Assembly: GCA_038501785.1 (NCBI GenBank)
Contig: JBAMJR010000246.1
Span: 1,876,001 to 1,940,000 of the forward strand
Direction of reading: 5' to 3'
Length of the DNA stretch: 64,000 nucleotides
Source: Myoxocephalus aenaeus
Taxonomy: Eukaryota; Chordata; Actinopteri; Perciformes; Cottidae
Shown: positions 33,097 to 50,340 of the stretch, in pieces
Layout: each line of letters opens with the position of its first letter
Position numbering within the stretch: position 1 is the first letter of the stretch
Position numbers and translations under genes: made by a program
Notes under the pieces: model-generated
Seen by the model: only the letters and a program-made list of their open reading frames with translations
Told to the model about the DNA's origin: nothing
The model's database searches: none

Positions 33097-33138
33097 ACAC
33101 ACACACACAAAACACACACACACACACACACACACACA
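33097..33138. repeat. (CA)n microsatellite
   Basis: About 42 bp of CA with one AAAA interruption at 33,108. Complementary to the GT array at 32,759. Confidence 0.92.
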
Positions 33139-35457
<2,319 letters not shown>

Positions 35458-36094
35458 ACACACAGATGCTGCTGCCCAGTCGCCGCCTCCCCCTCCTCAG
35501 CAGCGCCTCGGCACCGCCCACCGCCACCTGGCTCTGCTGCGCACCGCCGACTGGAGGCAGAGTGCTGCTACTCCTCTTCCCCACGCCAACGGAGAAGCAG
35601 AAAACAAGAAGCCCTTTTGACCGAGGGTGTGTGCATGAATTTCTCTCATATGTAAACAGAAAACAAAAAACGATTTCTACGATCTCGACCGACTCGACGT
35701 TTAAAAGGATTTTGGAGGAAAGTGCGAAAGACGGATAGGAAACCAGACGGGTGCCCTGCGCACTGCTGCATCCTCCCTCTCCATCTCTGTTTCATCTCTC
35801 CTCCTTCTCTGCATCTGCGCTTTTACAAGACTCCCGGCTTCTTCCATCCTGCCTATCCCCAGTGACTGATCACTTGTACCCAGTGAGCTTCCCTTCTTCT
35901 TTTGTCGGAGTTTGAACCACATTCTGAGCTGCTGGAAGTCTACCGCTTGAGCCCCTGAGAGCTGGCTGGACTCTGTAGCTTTTCTCTCCGATACAAGCGG
36001 ATCATCGAGGGGACCTGCGAAGTCAAAAGGACTGGAAATTATTTAGCCCTCACATCAACGTACCGCATGGTGGGAATTTCTGCCTCTTTTCAGT
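35458..36094 (+). CDS. candidate first exon (5' UTR plus 9-codon start) of an unidentified gene
   Basis: This is a locally GC/CpG-rich block (GCCGCC, CACCGCC and GCGCC words at 35,478-35,600) in otherwise AT-rich DNA. Near its right end, ATG at 36,067 (context CCGCATGG) opens a frame MVGISASFQ. The frame runs to a perfect donor GTAAGT at 36,095, leaving a phase-1 junction. A second ATG at 35,466 opens a 90-codon leucine/proline-rich frame ending at 35,738, which would be an upstream ORF. The left edge follows a TTTTTCC...TTTTAG tract that could be either an acceptor or coincidence. No domain is present, so the gene cannot be named, and no downstream exon was found in the remaining 28 kb. A long untranslated first exon of a large-intron gene is the inference; a chance donor in a CpG island is the alternative. 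Confidence 0.35.
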
Positions 36095-37988
36095 GTAAGT
36101 GGCCTCTCTCTTGCTATTGTGATTTGTTATATTTATTACGCCTTAAATGGGCATTTTGAGCTCTCATATCCGCGTGTGCAACAAATTAAGAAGATAAAAA
36201 CATGAAATAGCTGCTGGTCCACTGTATAATTTGACATTTATTTGTTTCATTTGTTTTAATGTTAGGTGTGCACACGCTGTTGTGCTCCAGAGTGGTAGAC
36301 GTGGAGTTATGTGTGTAAAAACACAACATATGTCGGCCTATAAAGTCAGCAGTGACATAGCTTTTTGTATTTATTTTTATTTTGATGTTCATTGTCTGAG
36401 ATGAACTGCTATGACAAATGTATTGCAGGAAAGAACAAAGCGTGTCTGTGCTGTGGTAGAAGCAGGCTTAGCAGTGAACATAGTTTTTTGTATTAGTTGA
36501 GAAATTGAAGTTGAAGAGCTATATCCTAACATTACACAAGTGACTCATTTAAATATACACTTTAGGAAACAAGTTAATTGTTGCATTATTAGAAGAACAA
36601 ATAGCTTTCCTTTCCATGAATTATTGGTTCAGTTTGTTTAGTGGACTCGCAGCTGCCCCTGCGTGTCTCCATAAAAATCGGATATCAATTCATGAGCTTG
36701 AACCTATGGAGAGTTGTTCTCGGGCAACAGGCAACTTACATTCACGGATCACGTTTGGTGACTCGCTTTCGATCTGCCTATAGACGCAAAGTGAATATCA
36801 TCTGATAATCCCCAGAAAGCATGGGCACTAAAACGTGTGTTTTACAGCGGGGCGTGCAACGCCACTCCTCAGCCACGGGATAGACAATAATGTGCCACGA
36901 AGTGCTGAGAGCATGCATGTTTATCAAACAAATTAAACACAAGCTGAAATTCACAGATTTGACTGACTGAATATAATATTCCTATTGGATGAAAATTGTT
37001 CACTATTTTCTAAATAAGACACATTGTCATTAATGGCATGATTCTGTTCAAAGACATTGTGGCACGATACTTGGATGCAGCGACTTTGCATCCCTGTGCT
37101 CAGTGAGGAGCCTCCTCTCTCTCTCTGCTCTCACAGAGAGACTTTGCATTTCAGAGTTTGCATTTGAAAACATCCTCCGGAGCTCCGTCACTAACTGTCA
37201 CAAGCTCAAATCCATATGAAGTTTCCATTTCCACCCGCTGCCACTTTGTCATCACCACATAACCGAAAAGCGCAAAGAAAAATAAAGCTTCTCTTTTTTC
37301 TTCTTTTATGGAGTGGCGTACGGGTGAAATGAAAGGGTTAGGGCTATATTTTACTCCAGTGGGAATGTGTTCCCCCCGACTGAGGAGAGAGCAGACATGC
37401 GGGTTGGGGAAGGAGACGGCTGGGGCTCAACATGCTGTCGATGCCCGCCTGTTCTCACGGCTCGGATTAGAGAGGAAGGAAAATATCTCCTGTAAACCCA
37501 CAGGGCTTTGGGCATTTTTTACGCATGCCGATCAGTCCCATGCAAAGCTTTGTAGGCATCCGTGAGAGTGATTGTTAACTCCTCCAAAAAGCGTGACCCA
37601 CTGCAGATGTAGTCTTCGCCCAGTTACATACAGATGCAAAGGATAAGTGTTTATGAGCAGTTGCATTGAGGTCAGACAATTTGCTCATGTCTTCTGTGAA
37701 TCCATCACACTAGAATTGCATTGGGTTGTCATGATGATGTAGCCTTATAGTGTTGGTATAGCCTATTTAAGTGATCCAAATGGAGATGCAATATTAGGAG
37801 GTTTTAATTATCATTAGCTATCATTATTTACTGCAGTGGTCATTCTATTTTAATTGGTTACCCTGGCCCTCATTTATTGTGTAATCCATTGTTGTTTTTC
37901 TATTCTGTGACCACTGGGACTTCCATTAAAGTGGTGACTTGACTGAAAAGACCATTACCTGGAGTGTGTGTGTTTACAGAGATAAAGT
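36095..37988. other. gene-free stretch; possible start of intron 1
   Basis: AT-rich with CNE-like patches: 36,650-36,790, and 37,080-37,165, where TTTGCAT occurs three times (37,084, 37,143 and 37,159; octamer/POU-like). No exon recognised. Confidence 0.35.
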
Positions 37989-38098
<110 letters not shown>

Positions 38099-38199
38099 CA
38101 GAAGGAGTAAATGAAAGGTAAACAGAGCTGGTGATGAGGGGAGAGTAAACGATAAGTGCTGTTTGCAGGTTATCACCGTGTTTGTGTGTGCATTTGGTT

Positions 38200-38203
<4 letters not shown>

Positions 38204-38275
<72 letters not shown>

Positions 38276-38286
38276 GCGTGTGTGTG
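38204..38286. repeat. (GT)n microsatellite
   Basis: About 83 bp; the last 15 bp are interrupted by GCGTGCG. Confidence 0.95.
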
Positions 38287-39758
38287 GCTGTGTTGCTGCA
38301 TCGTCCGTGCTAGCTGTATGAACAGACTTGTATTAACGTTAGCTGCTAACTCTCAGTGGTCCAGGCTCTGCAGCATCAGCGAGCACTTCCAGAGGCCATC
38401 TGTCCAGCCACCAGCCTGCCTCACACCTGTTCCCCCGCCCTCCCTCTTCCTCCCAGCGCTCAGGCTGTAGGGTCAAATGCATCAGACCGCCACTCACAGA
38501 AACAGACGTGGCCTTGCAAAAAGGATGGCAGCCATTTTATTATCACCTTCATACACACACACTTAAACACTGGCGCACACAAGCACAGAAACACGGGTAT
38601 ACATGTTTGGCAAGTTGAAAAAGAATGTCGTCTTTTTTCCTTCAGTGCGTTTTGATGCAAAGAGCTAATAGCTTGTAGTGTATGCATGCATTCAAACACA
38701 GCTTTTAGATCGCAGCCTCAAACAATAAATTACTGTTATTTTAGAGAGAAAACACGGCTTTCTCTTTTGGCACAGAATCATATCGAGGCTCTGTGATGTG
38801 ATTACAAAGCACTTCTTTTAAGTATGACACGCAGACGTTTGGATGCGGTCCAGGTTCGTGGTGAATAAGTGATGATGACTCAACATAGTTAATATGCCGG
38901 CTACATTGTGAAGCCCCCCTCGTGTTTTTCTGTTTTAGCAGTAAGGTGCTACTTTCTCAAAGCTACATGTTGATGCAAATACTCTCCCACCAAAAGACAG
39001 CTTGGTATTTAATGATACCCAGAAAAATTGCATCGCCTATAGTTCAAGGTGGTTGAGTTGCAAAATAACCTCACACCTTATTGTTGGTTTTGTCGAGCGT
39101 GCAGACACAAACACGAGCTACGTTATTTATGGGCTGGCGACATATGATATAAATGCTGTCAAGAGTAAGACAGGTTGGTTGTTGTTTGTTTTGTTGCGTA
39201 TACTTGGAATAAGTGAGCTTTCATGGTGCTCAGTTGGCTAATATATAGGAATAGCATGTCACTGCAATGTCCTGGAGTTCAATATGGTTTCAATCAAGGT
39301 TTGTTTGCCATGTCACTCAAGAAAAAACAAGAACACTTACATTATCCATCTTTCCTTCCTTCTGTTATTGCATGGTGTATAAAGATGAAGATGGTTGAGC
39401 TTTTTGAAACAGGCACAGGTTTCATTTGAAGCAGCCATGCAGTCAGGGGACAAATGTCAGCAGTCGAATTGGATACTAAAACCACTGTTCCATGCACTCC
39501 TTCAAGATGTATAGATCTGCTCTGATTATTCAGAGCCATCTCTTACCAAGTCCCAGAGTGAATTATGGAGAGAGTCGGTGTGTATGTGTGTGACCATGCA
39601 CCTACACACACGCCCTTGTAGATCAATAGGCCCATTGATGGTTATCAGCGAGAGGGCAGTTCTCTTCACTGCTTATTGAATTTCATCACCCATGAAAGAG
39701 CAGCAGCGGTATAAAACGACTCGCATATGTGTGGGTCTGTATATGGATTTGTGTGCAG

Positions 39759-39762
<4 letters not shown>
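38287..39762. other. gene-free stretch
   Basis: Pyrimidine/CCAGCC-rich part at 38,395-38,460, then AT-rich sequence. Nothing recognised. Confidence 0.35.

Positions 39763-39821
<59 letters not shown>
39763..39821. repeat. (GT)n microsatellite
   Basis: About 59 bp of GT followed by GCTCGCTCGCTC. Confidence 0.95.
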
Positions 39822-39823
<2 letters not shown>

Positions 39824-40370
39824 CGCTCGCTCTCCGGCACTCACAAAAGCAAGAGGTCTATGTTTTATTGTAGTTGTGAGTTGGCCTTTACAGGGGCTTA
39901 TTTAATGTCAAAGTCAACAATGAGCACTACAAACTGATTTTATTGGCCTTGTTCGTGTTTTTACTCGAGATAACGCGAGACTTATAGAGCAACTGAAGAA
40001 GACGCCAATAGGGCAGAGTCTGACGATTCATGTTTCAAGGACACAGATAATTCTTCATAGGTTTTTGCACTTCAAGCCATCCAGGAAACACATGGCAAAT
40101 CATCTTTATAATCAGTTCCAAATCCAACGTCGACCTTTCCTTTCCTTAACTGTCGTAAAAACAGTAATATACATTAGAGACAGCTGTATTAGTAATTCTA
40201 AATACAGACGGCCGGCTGCATCTACATTATAGTTCAGGGTTCTTGGACTAAAACACACTGATAGACATGTGCAGGACAACATAAACACACACATACGGCT
40301 CTATATAGACTAGGATTGAGTTGTTAATTAACTTCACTTTCTCAAACTGTATCGCACACAGGCAGACCGC
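39822..40370. other. gene-free stretch
   Basis: Non-coding, nothing recognised. Confidence 0.35.

Positions 40371-40426
<56 letters not shown>
40371..40426. repeat. (CA)n microsatellite
   Basis: About 56 bp of CA, first of a CA, CT, CA, GT, GT, GT series over 1.8 kb. Confidence 0.95.
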
Positions 40427-40429
<3 letters not shown>

Positions 40430-40464
40430 TCTCTCTTAGGCTCCTTCTCATGATGTCCCTCACG

Positions 40465-40493
40465 CTCTCTCTCTCTCTCTCTCTTTCTCTCTC
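40465..40493. repeat. (CT)n short microsatellite
   Basis: About 29 bp of CT with one TTT interruption. Confidence 0.9.
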
Positions 40494-40564
40494 CCACTGT
40501 TTATTTTCCTGTCTCCATCTGGAGTTGGCTGATATTGTAATCGCCCTAATGCACATTGCCTTCC

Positions 40565-40567
<3 letters not shown>

Positions 40568-40607
<40 letters not shown>
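40568..40607. repeat. (CA)n microsatellite
   Basis: About 40 bp of CA, grading into CATACATACA. Confidence 0.94.
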
Positions 40608-40611
<4 letters not shown>

Positions 40612-40911
40612 TACAATGTGCCATCCTGACAAGCCCCTTTTCTTATTCCAAAAGATAAGCCACTGGATGTGATTCTGTGTGTGCGAGTGTAAGTGCACAT
40701 GCAGGTGTCTATACAGTCTGTCTAATGAATACAAAGGGACACACACAAAAGTGTGTTTCTCCCTGCACTCCGGCAAAGGTAACGATATTGAATGGGCACT
40801 TCTCAGTGATGCGGAGCGGCGATAATGTGGCTGAGTGAAGATGTTCCCCATTATCGCTCACCTCGTCAATATTCACCTGTCACACAATTTACATTTAAAA
40901 TGTAGTAGTAG

Positions 40912-40913
<2 letters not shown>

Positions 40914-40992
<79 letters not shown>
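40914..40992. repeat. (GT)n microsatellite
   Basis: About 79 bp of pure GT, opposite in sense to the CA arrays about 0.3-0.5 kb to the left. Confidence 0.96.
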
Positions 40993-40993
<1 letters not shown>

Positions 40994-41369
40994 TGGTGTA
41001 TGCTTATGTGTTTTTGCATCTCTTTTGTGACTGTCGTATGAAAAGGAAAAGGGTGTACGTGTGTGGGCACATGTGGAAAGAGATTACCGCGCTGCCATCT
41101 CTAATAGCTTTTGTTTTGTGATTCAGGAGAGGTTTGGGATGTTGGTGGTGGGAGCGTGCGCGTACACACGCGTTCACACACGCGCTCACACGCGCTCACA
41201 CAAATGCCGAGGACACACAGACAGGTTTGATTGATGGCGAGTATGAGCTGTGAAACTGTGCGATTAGGAGCCTTTTTTTCTCCCTATAGTTCACGAGAGG
41301 ACAATTGTTGAAGAATGGACCGGCTTGCTTTGCTGTCAGTCCATAAAACCTGACCATAAAAGTCCTTTC

Positions 41370-41370
<1 letters not shown>
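40993..41370. other. gene-free stretch with GCGC-containing CA words
   Basis: 41,156-41,200 has CGCGTACACACGCG and repeated CACACGCGCT words, an alternating purine-pyrimidine patch. No gene. Confidence 0.4.

Positions 41371-41453
<83 letters not shown>
41371..41453. repeat. (GT)n microsatellite
   Basis: About 83 bp of pure GT. Confidence 0.96.
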
Positions 41454-43145
<1,692 letters not shown>

Positions 43146-43243
43146 TATCTATCTATATTTCTATCTATCTATCTTTCCATCTTTCCATCTATCCATATAT
43201 ATCCATTTATCTATCTATCTATATATCTATAAATCAATGTATC

Positions 43244-43324
<81 letters not shown>

Positions 43325-43325
43325 C
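43146..43325. repeat. (ATCT)n tetranucleotide microsatellite
   Basis: Imperfect ATCT/CTTTCCAT units up to about 43,240, then about 84 bp of pure CTAT from about 43,242. A typical fish STR. Confidence 0.95.
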
Positions 43326-44680
43326 ACACATCTATTTGTCTGAATCTGTTCCTGTAGTGTCATCTGATATACATTCATGACCCCAGCTGCTCTTATGGAT
43401 TTGCGATTGACAGCCCTTTCATCAAAGCATCTGTTCCTCCCCTCTGTCGTACTCTCACCATATGGACATGTCATCCTCAGCTGCGCGTTTCATAGTAGCG
43501 TAGATGATGTGTCTCCATGGTAACCAAACTCCACTCTTTAGAAATATGATATGAATTATGTTTTTGGCCCCACATGTGCAGGATGTCTGCACACGCAAAG
43601 CGGTGTCTGCATTGCAATGTACCTTGACATTTATAGTGTTGCATATCGAGTTAGTCGGCGTGATACTGGACTCATGCAGATGTGGGCTCATACTGCGGTG
43701 CTCTCTGAAGTTTTATGGCTCCTGCAGTGTACGGACATGTTTGTCTTCTCTGCGCGATAAAGCCATTTGTGGAATCTCAGTTTTTTTCCAGGATATAACC
43801 AGCTCCAGATTGCGGCAAAAACTCTTGAGTCTTGGTAACACTGAGAGAACGCGCAGAGCAGAGGAGGGAGAAGGGCTCTCACGGAGCAATAAAAATCCAG
43901 GAGAGAGCATAAATCCATCTCCCCTTGTAAGGTCCGAAATTTCTTTGCAGATGTTTCAAGATGTTTGGCCAGAGTGACGGTAATTTCTTGCCCATCTGTC
44001 TTCCCTCCTCCCCCTATGTCTTTTGTGTCAACATCTGGTTTTCGGTGAGGCAGAGAAACAAGTATCCTTTATAAGCCAAGGGTTCCCAGTTCCCCCTCTG
44101 CTTGTGCTATTAACTTATCCTCAACTACTGCTCTCTCTCTGTGCACACATACTCACATATGCTAACTATTAGAAAGTCATACCATTCAGAAAATGTAATA
44201 ACTTTCACTGAGAGGGGGGGAGATAAAGTATTTTGGCTTTTTTTGTTCTCTCTTCACTTTTTCCGTGACTGCAAAGAATTTGGGTTTCTGTTTTTTATGC
44301 TTCCCTTGTGAAAGGACACATTATTGCTTATAGTTGTTAGTTTGGGAATGCTTTAGTGAGAGGAAAGCCCCTTCCCCTGAAGCGTTTGAGTGGGACCCTT
44401 GGGTCTCTGTCTGCACCTCTACTACCCATTTAGGAATGAAGAGAATAGAATCACAGACCCATCCAATAACTTAACAAGAAGACATGAATGGACACAAACA
44501 TTTTGCTGCACACTTAAGCAGTACAGCAAAATTAAGATCTCAATTTGCTATTTCCTCTTTGGCAATATTAAATTGTCCACATAATAATTCACAGCTGCGC
44601 TTATTGTTTCACAGCTGCAACGTTATGTTTCCGAATTAAACCACCTCACACACAGAGCTGAACTGCACGTAGTACAGTAT

Positions 44681-44681
<1 letters not shown>
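43326..44681. other. gene-free stretch
   Basis: Mixed non-coding DNA. Overlapping short frames at 43,455-43,977 have no recognisable domain and conflicting strands. Nothing called. Confidence 0.35.

Positions 44682-44770
<89 letters not shown>
44682..44770. repeat. (CA)n microsatellite
   Basis: About 89 bp of pure CA; first of eight successive CA-sense arrays reaching to 55.2 kb. Confidence 0.96.
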
Positions 44771-44772
<2 letters not shown>

Positions 44773-45530
44773 CTACAAACAGACACACAGGTGTGCACTC
44801 TCTCACATGCTCACAGACAGTAAGAAGTTGAATATGTAGACAAAGACAAGCAGCTCAGCTCCATATGGTAAGGTTGTCAATCTGAAAGCATGCTGAGTGT
44901 GCTTTGAGTGTGTCATGTAAGGTGGTGTACAGTGTTGCTGGTGTATTTATGTCAAGGTGAACAGTGTCATGTGAACATACCTGCATACACACATACTGCA
45001 AGTTCAAAAATACTCATTTTTGATTCTGTTTCTTGAATGCAAAAACATGCACACACTCATTCCACCACATACCCATATCCTACGTTTGTCATTCAGCCGC
45101 TTAACAAAGGCATGCTGAGCTCATTGTTACCGGCAATTATGTTCTATTAAATCAGGGCTGTTACTGTAACACAACACCAGTTCATCCGAGTGACAGGTTT
45201 CCCTTAACATATAGTTTTGGTTAAGGTTAGCAACATAATTCAGATCAGGTGACATAAATACAAGTTAGAATTGTGTTGTTAGGTTGCAAACAGCTACAAA
45301 ATATTTGGAGACAAACCTCTTAAGTTCACACGAGCAGGCTCTGTATTTAGATACAACAAGTCTTTGGTTTTGCTACTTTGCCTGAGGCTATGAGACAAGA
45401 AAAACATGCAGCCACATGCGGCTGATGCCCCTAACTGCCAAAGACGCTAATGCATTAGTCGTGCAACGCCCCGGGCCTTTGCCTGATAGGACAATAACAA
45501 GACCAAGTCACCAGCTGATCAAGGGTGGAC

Positions 45531-45531
<1 letters not shown>
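44771..45531. other. gene-free stretch
   Basis: Nothing recognised. Confidence 0.35.

Positions 45532-45603
<72 letters not shown>
45532..45603. repeat. (CA)n microsatellite
   Basis: About 72 bp of pure CA. Confidence 0.96.
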
Positions 45604-45606
<3 letters not shown>

Positions 45607-47210
45607 CAAGCACGTGTGTTCATCCTGAGCCAATGTTTGTTTACCATTACCATTGAAAAGGAATTACACTGAATGTACGCTGTTGGTTTAAATAATTAAT
45701 AATAATTTAATAATCAAGAAATTAGTTTAGCATTAGATAGCCTGTGTCTACTATATATTTGACGTAATGCTTCAGAGTTTAGGTACCAGTGCTCAGTTAG
45801 ACAAGTGTGGGAACAATCAAAAATGGGAATACGTTTTGGAATAAAAGCCAGCTTATTAAAGCAGGGTGCGTGAGGTCTATGTGTTTGTGGCTCTGATATA
45901 AGCCTGCTTGCCTTTGCCAGTTGGAGAACAAGACCCTGGAAATTGGGGAAATTGGGGAAAGTGGGAAACGGAGAAAATCAAGTAGGGCACATTTGTGAGT
46001 GACTCTAAACCGCTGGAGACGGCTGCCAGAAGCCACAGAGTCAAGCGGAGGGAGAGATGGAGAGAGAGAGAGAAAGAGAGAGAGAGAAATACCCCGAACA
46101 AGATGTTCAACAACATTCACGAGTTTCCAAATTGTTGAGCCTGGATACAAGCTTCAGCTTTCAGACCTCTAATGTGTTTTTGAGATTCTCTGACTCTCCT
46201 TTAGACAGCCATTAATGCTAAACTGCCTCTACGCTGGACGCATTTCAGCATTTGAGGAAAAATAACATACGGAATCCGTCAACCTATATTTAACTTGTCC
46301 ATGTGAAGGAGTTCACACAGCCAGTCGTAACCACAGCTACATGCGAGCCACAGTATACACTTTATATAGCTGCTCTACTGTAATAGAAAATTTGAAAACT
46401 GGGGATTAAGAGGGTGTGGAAAAATTATGTATTTATGGTATGTGGAAGAAAGTTTGTAAAATGTGATACAGCCTGCAGCTAAAAAAAAGCGTCTTTGCTT
46501 TTCAGATGATGTGAGGCTGCCTCATTTTGTGAGATAGATGGAGACATACTGTACAGTTGTTGATAAGTGAGGAAAGACAAACCAGCGTATGCACACTGGA
46601 GTCATTTTAAATATAGTCTTCTTACATCCAACGTGCCAGTGTTTTCATTCACACCCTGCAAATTAAGTCAGGATGTGTATTTGAATGTCGAGGAAAATTA
46701 CATCATCAAGAACACAAATTCACAGATCCTAATAAAATAGTTAATTTAAAGGGTGCTTTAAAAGGTACTCAAGGCACACACACACTCTGACATCCCTCCA
46801 TCTCCCAAAAAGCATCAATTGTGATACTGCTGAGTTTGGAAAGGTTGTACAGTGTCTCTCTCTCTAGCATCTCAGAGCGGCAGTAATGGTGCACTTATGC
46901 CAGAGGAAGAAGCAAGGACATAGTGTTTCATTTTACCAGCCAGACACAGGGCCAAAGCACAAAAAAAGAGGTGCTGTACTTACTGCTGATGTGTTCAAGT
47001 CGATCGTAATACGGGAGTCACAGATGTATACGTTGAGTTAGTGGTCACTTTCTTTGTTACTGGCAGTAAAGCCGTCCCTTCCTGTCACAACTACACTGAA
47101 AGAAAATCTACCTTCCTGCTCTATTGGCCTTTTTATTTCCTTTCTGCCGTCTTCCATTGTCTCTTTTTCCCTGTCTTGTATATTTGCATATGCATATGTG
47201 TGTGCATGTG
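45604..47210. other. gene-free stretch
   Basis: AT-rich. Short (GA)n near 46,060-46,086 and small repeated ATTGGGGAAA words near 45,940. No gene. Confidence 0.35.
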
Positions 47211-47280
47211 AGTAAGTAAGTACAGCTTTATTTAGCACTTTTTTAAAATGCACAGTTACAAAGTCCTTTGACAGACGGGA
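47211..47280 (-). repeat. possible retroelement 3' end fragment
   Basis: AAGTAAGTAAGT followed by ACAGCTTTATTTAGCACTTT and CAGTTACAAAGTCCTTTGAC matches the pattern of a fish retroelement 3' end with a short-repeat tail in minus orientation, as I recall it. Only about 70 bp remain. Confidence 0.35.
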
Positions 47281-47834
47281 TAACACATGTGCTCCTCTTG
47301 TTGTCATGGAAACAGTGGCGACCGAGTGTGCGTGTGTGTGTTGTGTCTGCGTGTGTGTTTCACCCCCAAGACCCCCAAAATAGTGTGCATATTCAGTCAG
47401 GAGGATCAGGACCACATTCAGACTTCCCTCTTGTTCTCACTTAATTCACGCCTTCCACTTTTTAATGTTTGTCTCGATGACTAACTGCCATCAGGAAGTT
47501 CAGAGTCCACGGAGTCAAACGAAAGTCTGGTTTGACTCACTGTTTGATGCCACAGACCATGTCTGAAGAAGCCAGATAGGATGGTCTGCTTACCCAGGGA
47601 AGCAGGCAGGACAGTGGGGTCAGGCCCAAGGTCATCGCCACCCTCGTCCTCCATCAACTATCCTCCATCCGCCTTCAATCCAACAACTACATGTTCCAAC
47701 TTTTATTACCTGAAAACAAGCAAAAACATCCTGGCTCAACCTGGCTGAGTATAATGTGCGTGCGTGAGTGCAAGTTTGTTTTTGCATGAGAACAAGACGT
47801 TTATCGGAACACTGCAATACTGGCTGTGATATGG

Positions 47835-47835
<1 letters not shown>
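47281..47835. other. gene-free stretch
   Basis: Nothing recognised. Confidence 0.35.
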
Positions 47836-47924
<89 letters not shown>

Positions 47925-47945
47925 ACACACAGACACACACACACA
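47836..47945. repeat. (CA)n microsatellite
   Basis: About 110 bp; the right end has GACACACACA interruptions. Confidence 0.95.
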
Positions 47946-50095
47946 AACGCTGTCCCCCTCACACACATCCTGACCCCGACCAGCCAACCATCCCCACCCC
48001 TCTCCTCTCCATTGCTCTCGAGGCTCCCATCCTCCTCCCCCCGCTTCCAGATTCCCCTTCTGGTTCCCTTTCTGGTTCCTGACCACCGAGGCTATCTCTA
48101 GATGGCCGGCGGTTCCTCTCATTCTGCCGGCCCATTGTGTGGTGAGTTGGGCTGGGCCCTGGGCCCCGGGGGCCGGGAGGGGAGCCAGGAATGATCTGGT
48201 TCCTGTTGCTGTAGTCAAAGGAACTGTAGCACCATTTCCATTAGTCCATCATAACTCCTGTGAAACTGATTTTTAGTGCAATTCTTTTTGTGGAAACACT
48301 TATATACGTTGTCTCCCTCTCTTGGAAAAGTGTGGCTTTGATAATGAGAATTTGGTAGTTTATTTGGATGCTTTGGGTGTTAAAATAACTTAATAAAGCA
48401 ATTTGTTCCACAGCTAGACAGGACAAGTCTGTATTTTAAATGTAGATAATGCAGCCCACCAAAAATGTGTGGTTTTCTTCTGGGACTCAGAAGCATACAT
48501 TCATATACTTATCTACAAAAGACTTTTTTTTTTTAAATCATTTTGACCATAAAATGCCACTGTCAAATGAACCCTCTTCATTTAACATGAACAAATATGG
48601 ACAGCATTATTTTTTAGGATCATTTGGTACCTTATAGCGCAACACTGAATTCATCAGCAGTCCAGCAGCAACACCCAACCTCAATGAAGACAAAGATACT
48701 CTAATGAGTAGGCTTTTTATATAAGAATAATGTAGGTGAGCCAAACATACCCCTCATTATCTCATACCTTTGATGAACACACACAATTTAGTGCACGCAT
48801 GTGTGCTCTAAACGTTTGTATCCACACATATACTGCATCACCCACTCATAGCCACGACCATCGCACCTTGTGGCATTTCTAACTATGAACTCCGTCCACT
48901 TTGTGCTTTATGAGTTTCTCCCTGTGAGACTACTTGCTCTCCGTGGTGTGTTGCTGCACTAGCTAGTGCACTCAGTTAATTATGACCGCCAAGCCAGGCT
49001 GTCACAGTGATTCACAGAGAGAGAAAGAGAGAGGGATAGGAAGAGGGGAAAGAGAGAGCATTGGCAGGTGTACAGATGTATCGTTAGCGCCACCCAGTGA
49101 TGCAGAGAGAAGAGAATAGCAACGCCTACTCAAGAAAGACTTGAAGGGGAGGTGATTTTGACAAACTGTTTTGCCACACGTTTTTCTTTTCCCTCTCTAT
49201 CTATTCTTCTCAAACGTCTCCCTTCCGCTTTCTTCTCTTCTCTCCATCTCCTATCTTGCATCTCAATCTTTCATCACTCTGGCACTCCATTTTCTTTCCG
49301 GCTATTTTTTTTTCTTCGTCTTTCTCCCTTTCGCCAATCCTCTTGCCAATGTCAGTTGTGCTGTCTCGTGTGCTGTTGCGACAAATCAAGCGCTCCATTC
49401 ATCTGTTGTCAACTGTGTTACAGAGAACTGGAAATGTGCACTCTCTTCTCTCCTCTGTCTCCACTGACAGCCACCTCTCCACTTTATCATCCCTGAGCAG
49501 ATCAGATCGGAACTGGGCCAAGTAACTCAGTGCTGGATAAATGGATGGAGGCCGGGCGTGAGGATTTATAGGACTGGTTGAGGCTGCCCAAGCTGAAATT
49601 AAATGGGGTAGTTCCCCATTGTGATCATATGGTGTATTTGCTATAGATCTTTGAGGCCCAGCGGGAAGGGCATTCAAATCACAGTGCCCTAGACGCCATG
49701 TAAAAAAGGGTTATTGGATATATTGGAGAGATTACGGTTTTCAGCGGTCTAGAAATCAAACATACCCGAAGACGTCAGATCATGTGTCAGTAATCTGCAG
49801 CTATTTTGTGCCTCCAGGTGAGGAAGCAAAAATGGTTTCTGCATAACCATTAACAACTCTTACGGCAGTTAAGCGAGCGTTTTTTCTGGCGAGCGGCTGA
49901 GATTGGAAGAATTCAGCAACCCATCCACCCACTCCCACACACACACACACACACAGGCCCGCACACATGCATGCACCCACAGCAAAAAAAGTCATTTGTT
50001 CTACCTCATTAGCATGTATTGTGGCGAGCGGGCGTAACACACTGAAAGGTGAAATGGGTCCGCCATGAATAGCACACCAGTCGGCAGAGGAGAGG
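47946..50095. other. gene-free stretch, about 2.1 kb
   Basis: A C-rich patch (47,950-48,180, with GGGCCCCGGGGGCCGGG near 48,160) precedes AT-rich and pyrimidine-rich DNA (49,180-49,330). Frames at 49,152-49,525 overlap on both strands in this pyrimidine tract and are not genes. Confidence 0.35.
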
Positions 50096-50148
50096 CGAGG
50101 AAAAGGAGGGGGGAGGAGAGTAGGGGGGGGGAGGAGGGAGGAGAGTGT
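50096..50148. repeat. G-rich polypurine tract
   Basis: GGAGGGGGGAGGAG and TAGGGGGGGGGAGGAGGG words on the plus strand. Several G-runs lie within 50 bp, compatible with G-quadruplex or triplex structure. Confidence 0.7.
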
Positions 50149-50283
50149 CCAGATGGCTGGGGACCTGCCGCACACACAGGGAGTCTCGCGCTCGCTTTTT
50201 TACTCCGTTGATTGCACCGTTTCGACTACACTCGCTTTCACTTGCTCTCTTTCTGCAGCTCCCCCTTTTTTCTCACTACCATC

Positions 50284-50284
<1 letters not shown>

Positions 50285-50340
<56 letters not shown>
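50285..50340. repeat. (CA)n microsatellite
   Basis: About 56 bp of CA with an AAA interruption near its right end. Confidence 0.95.
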
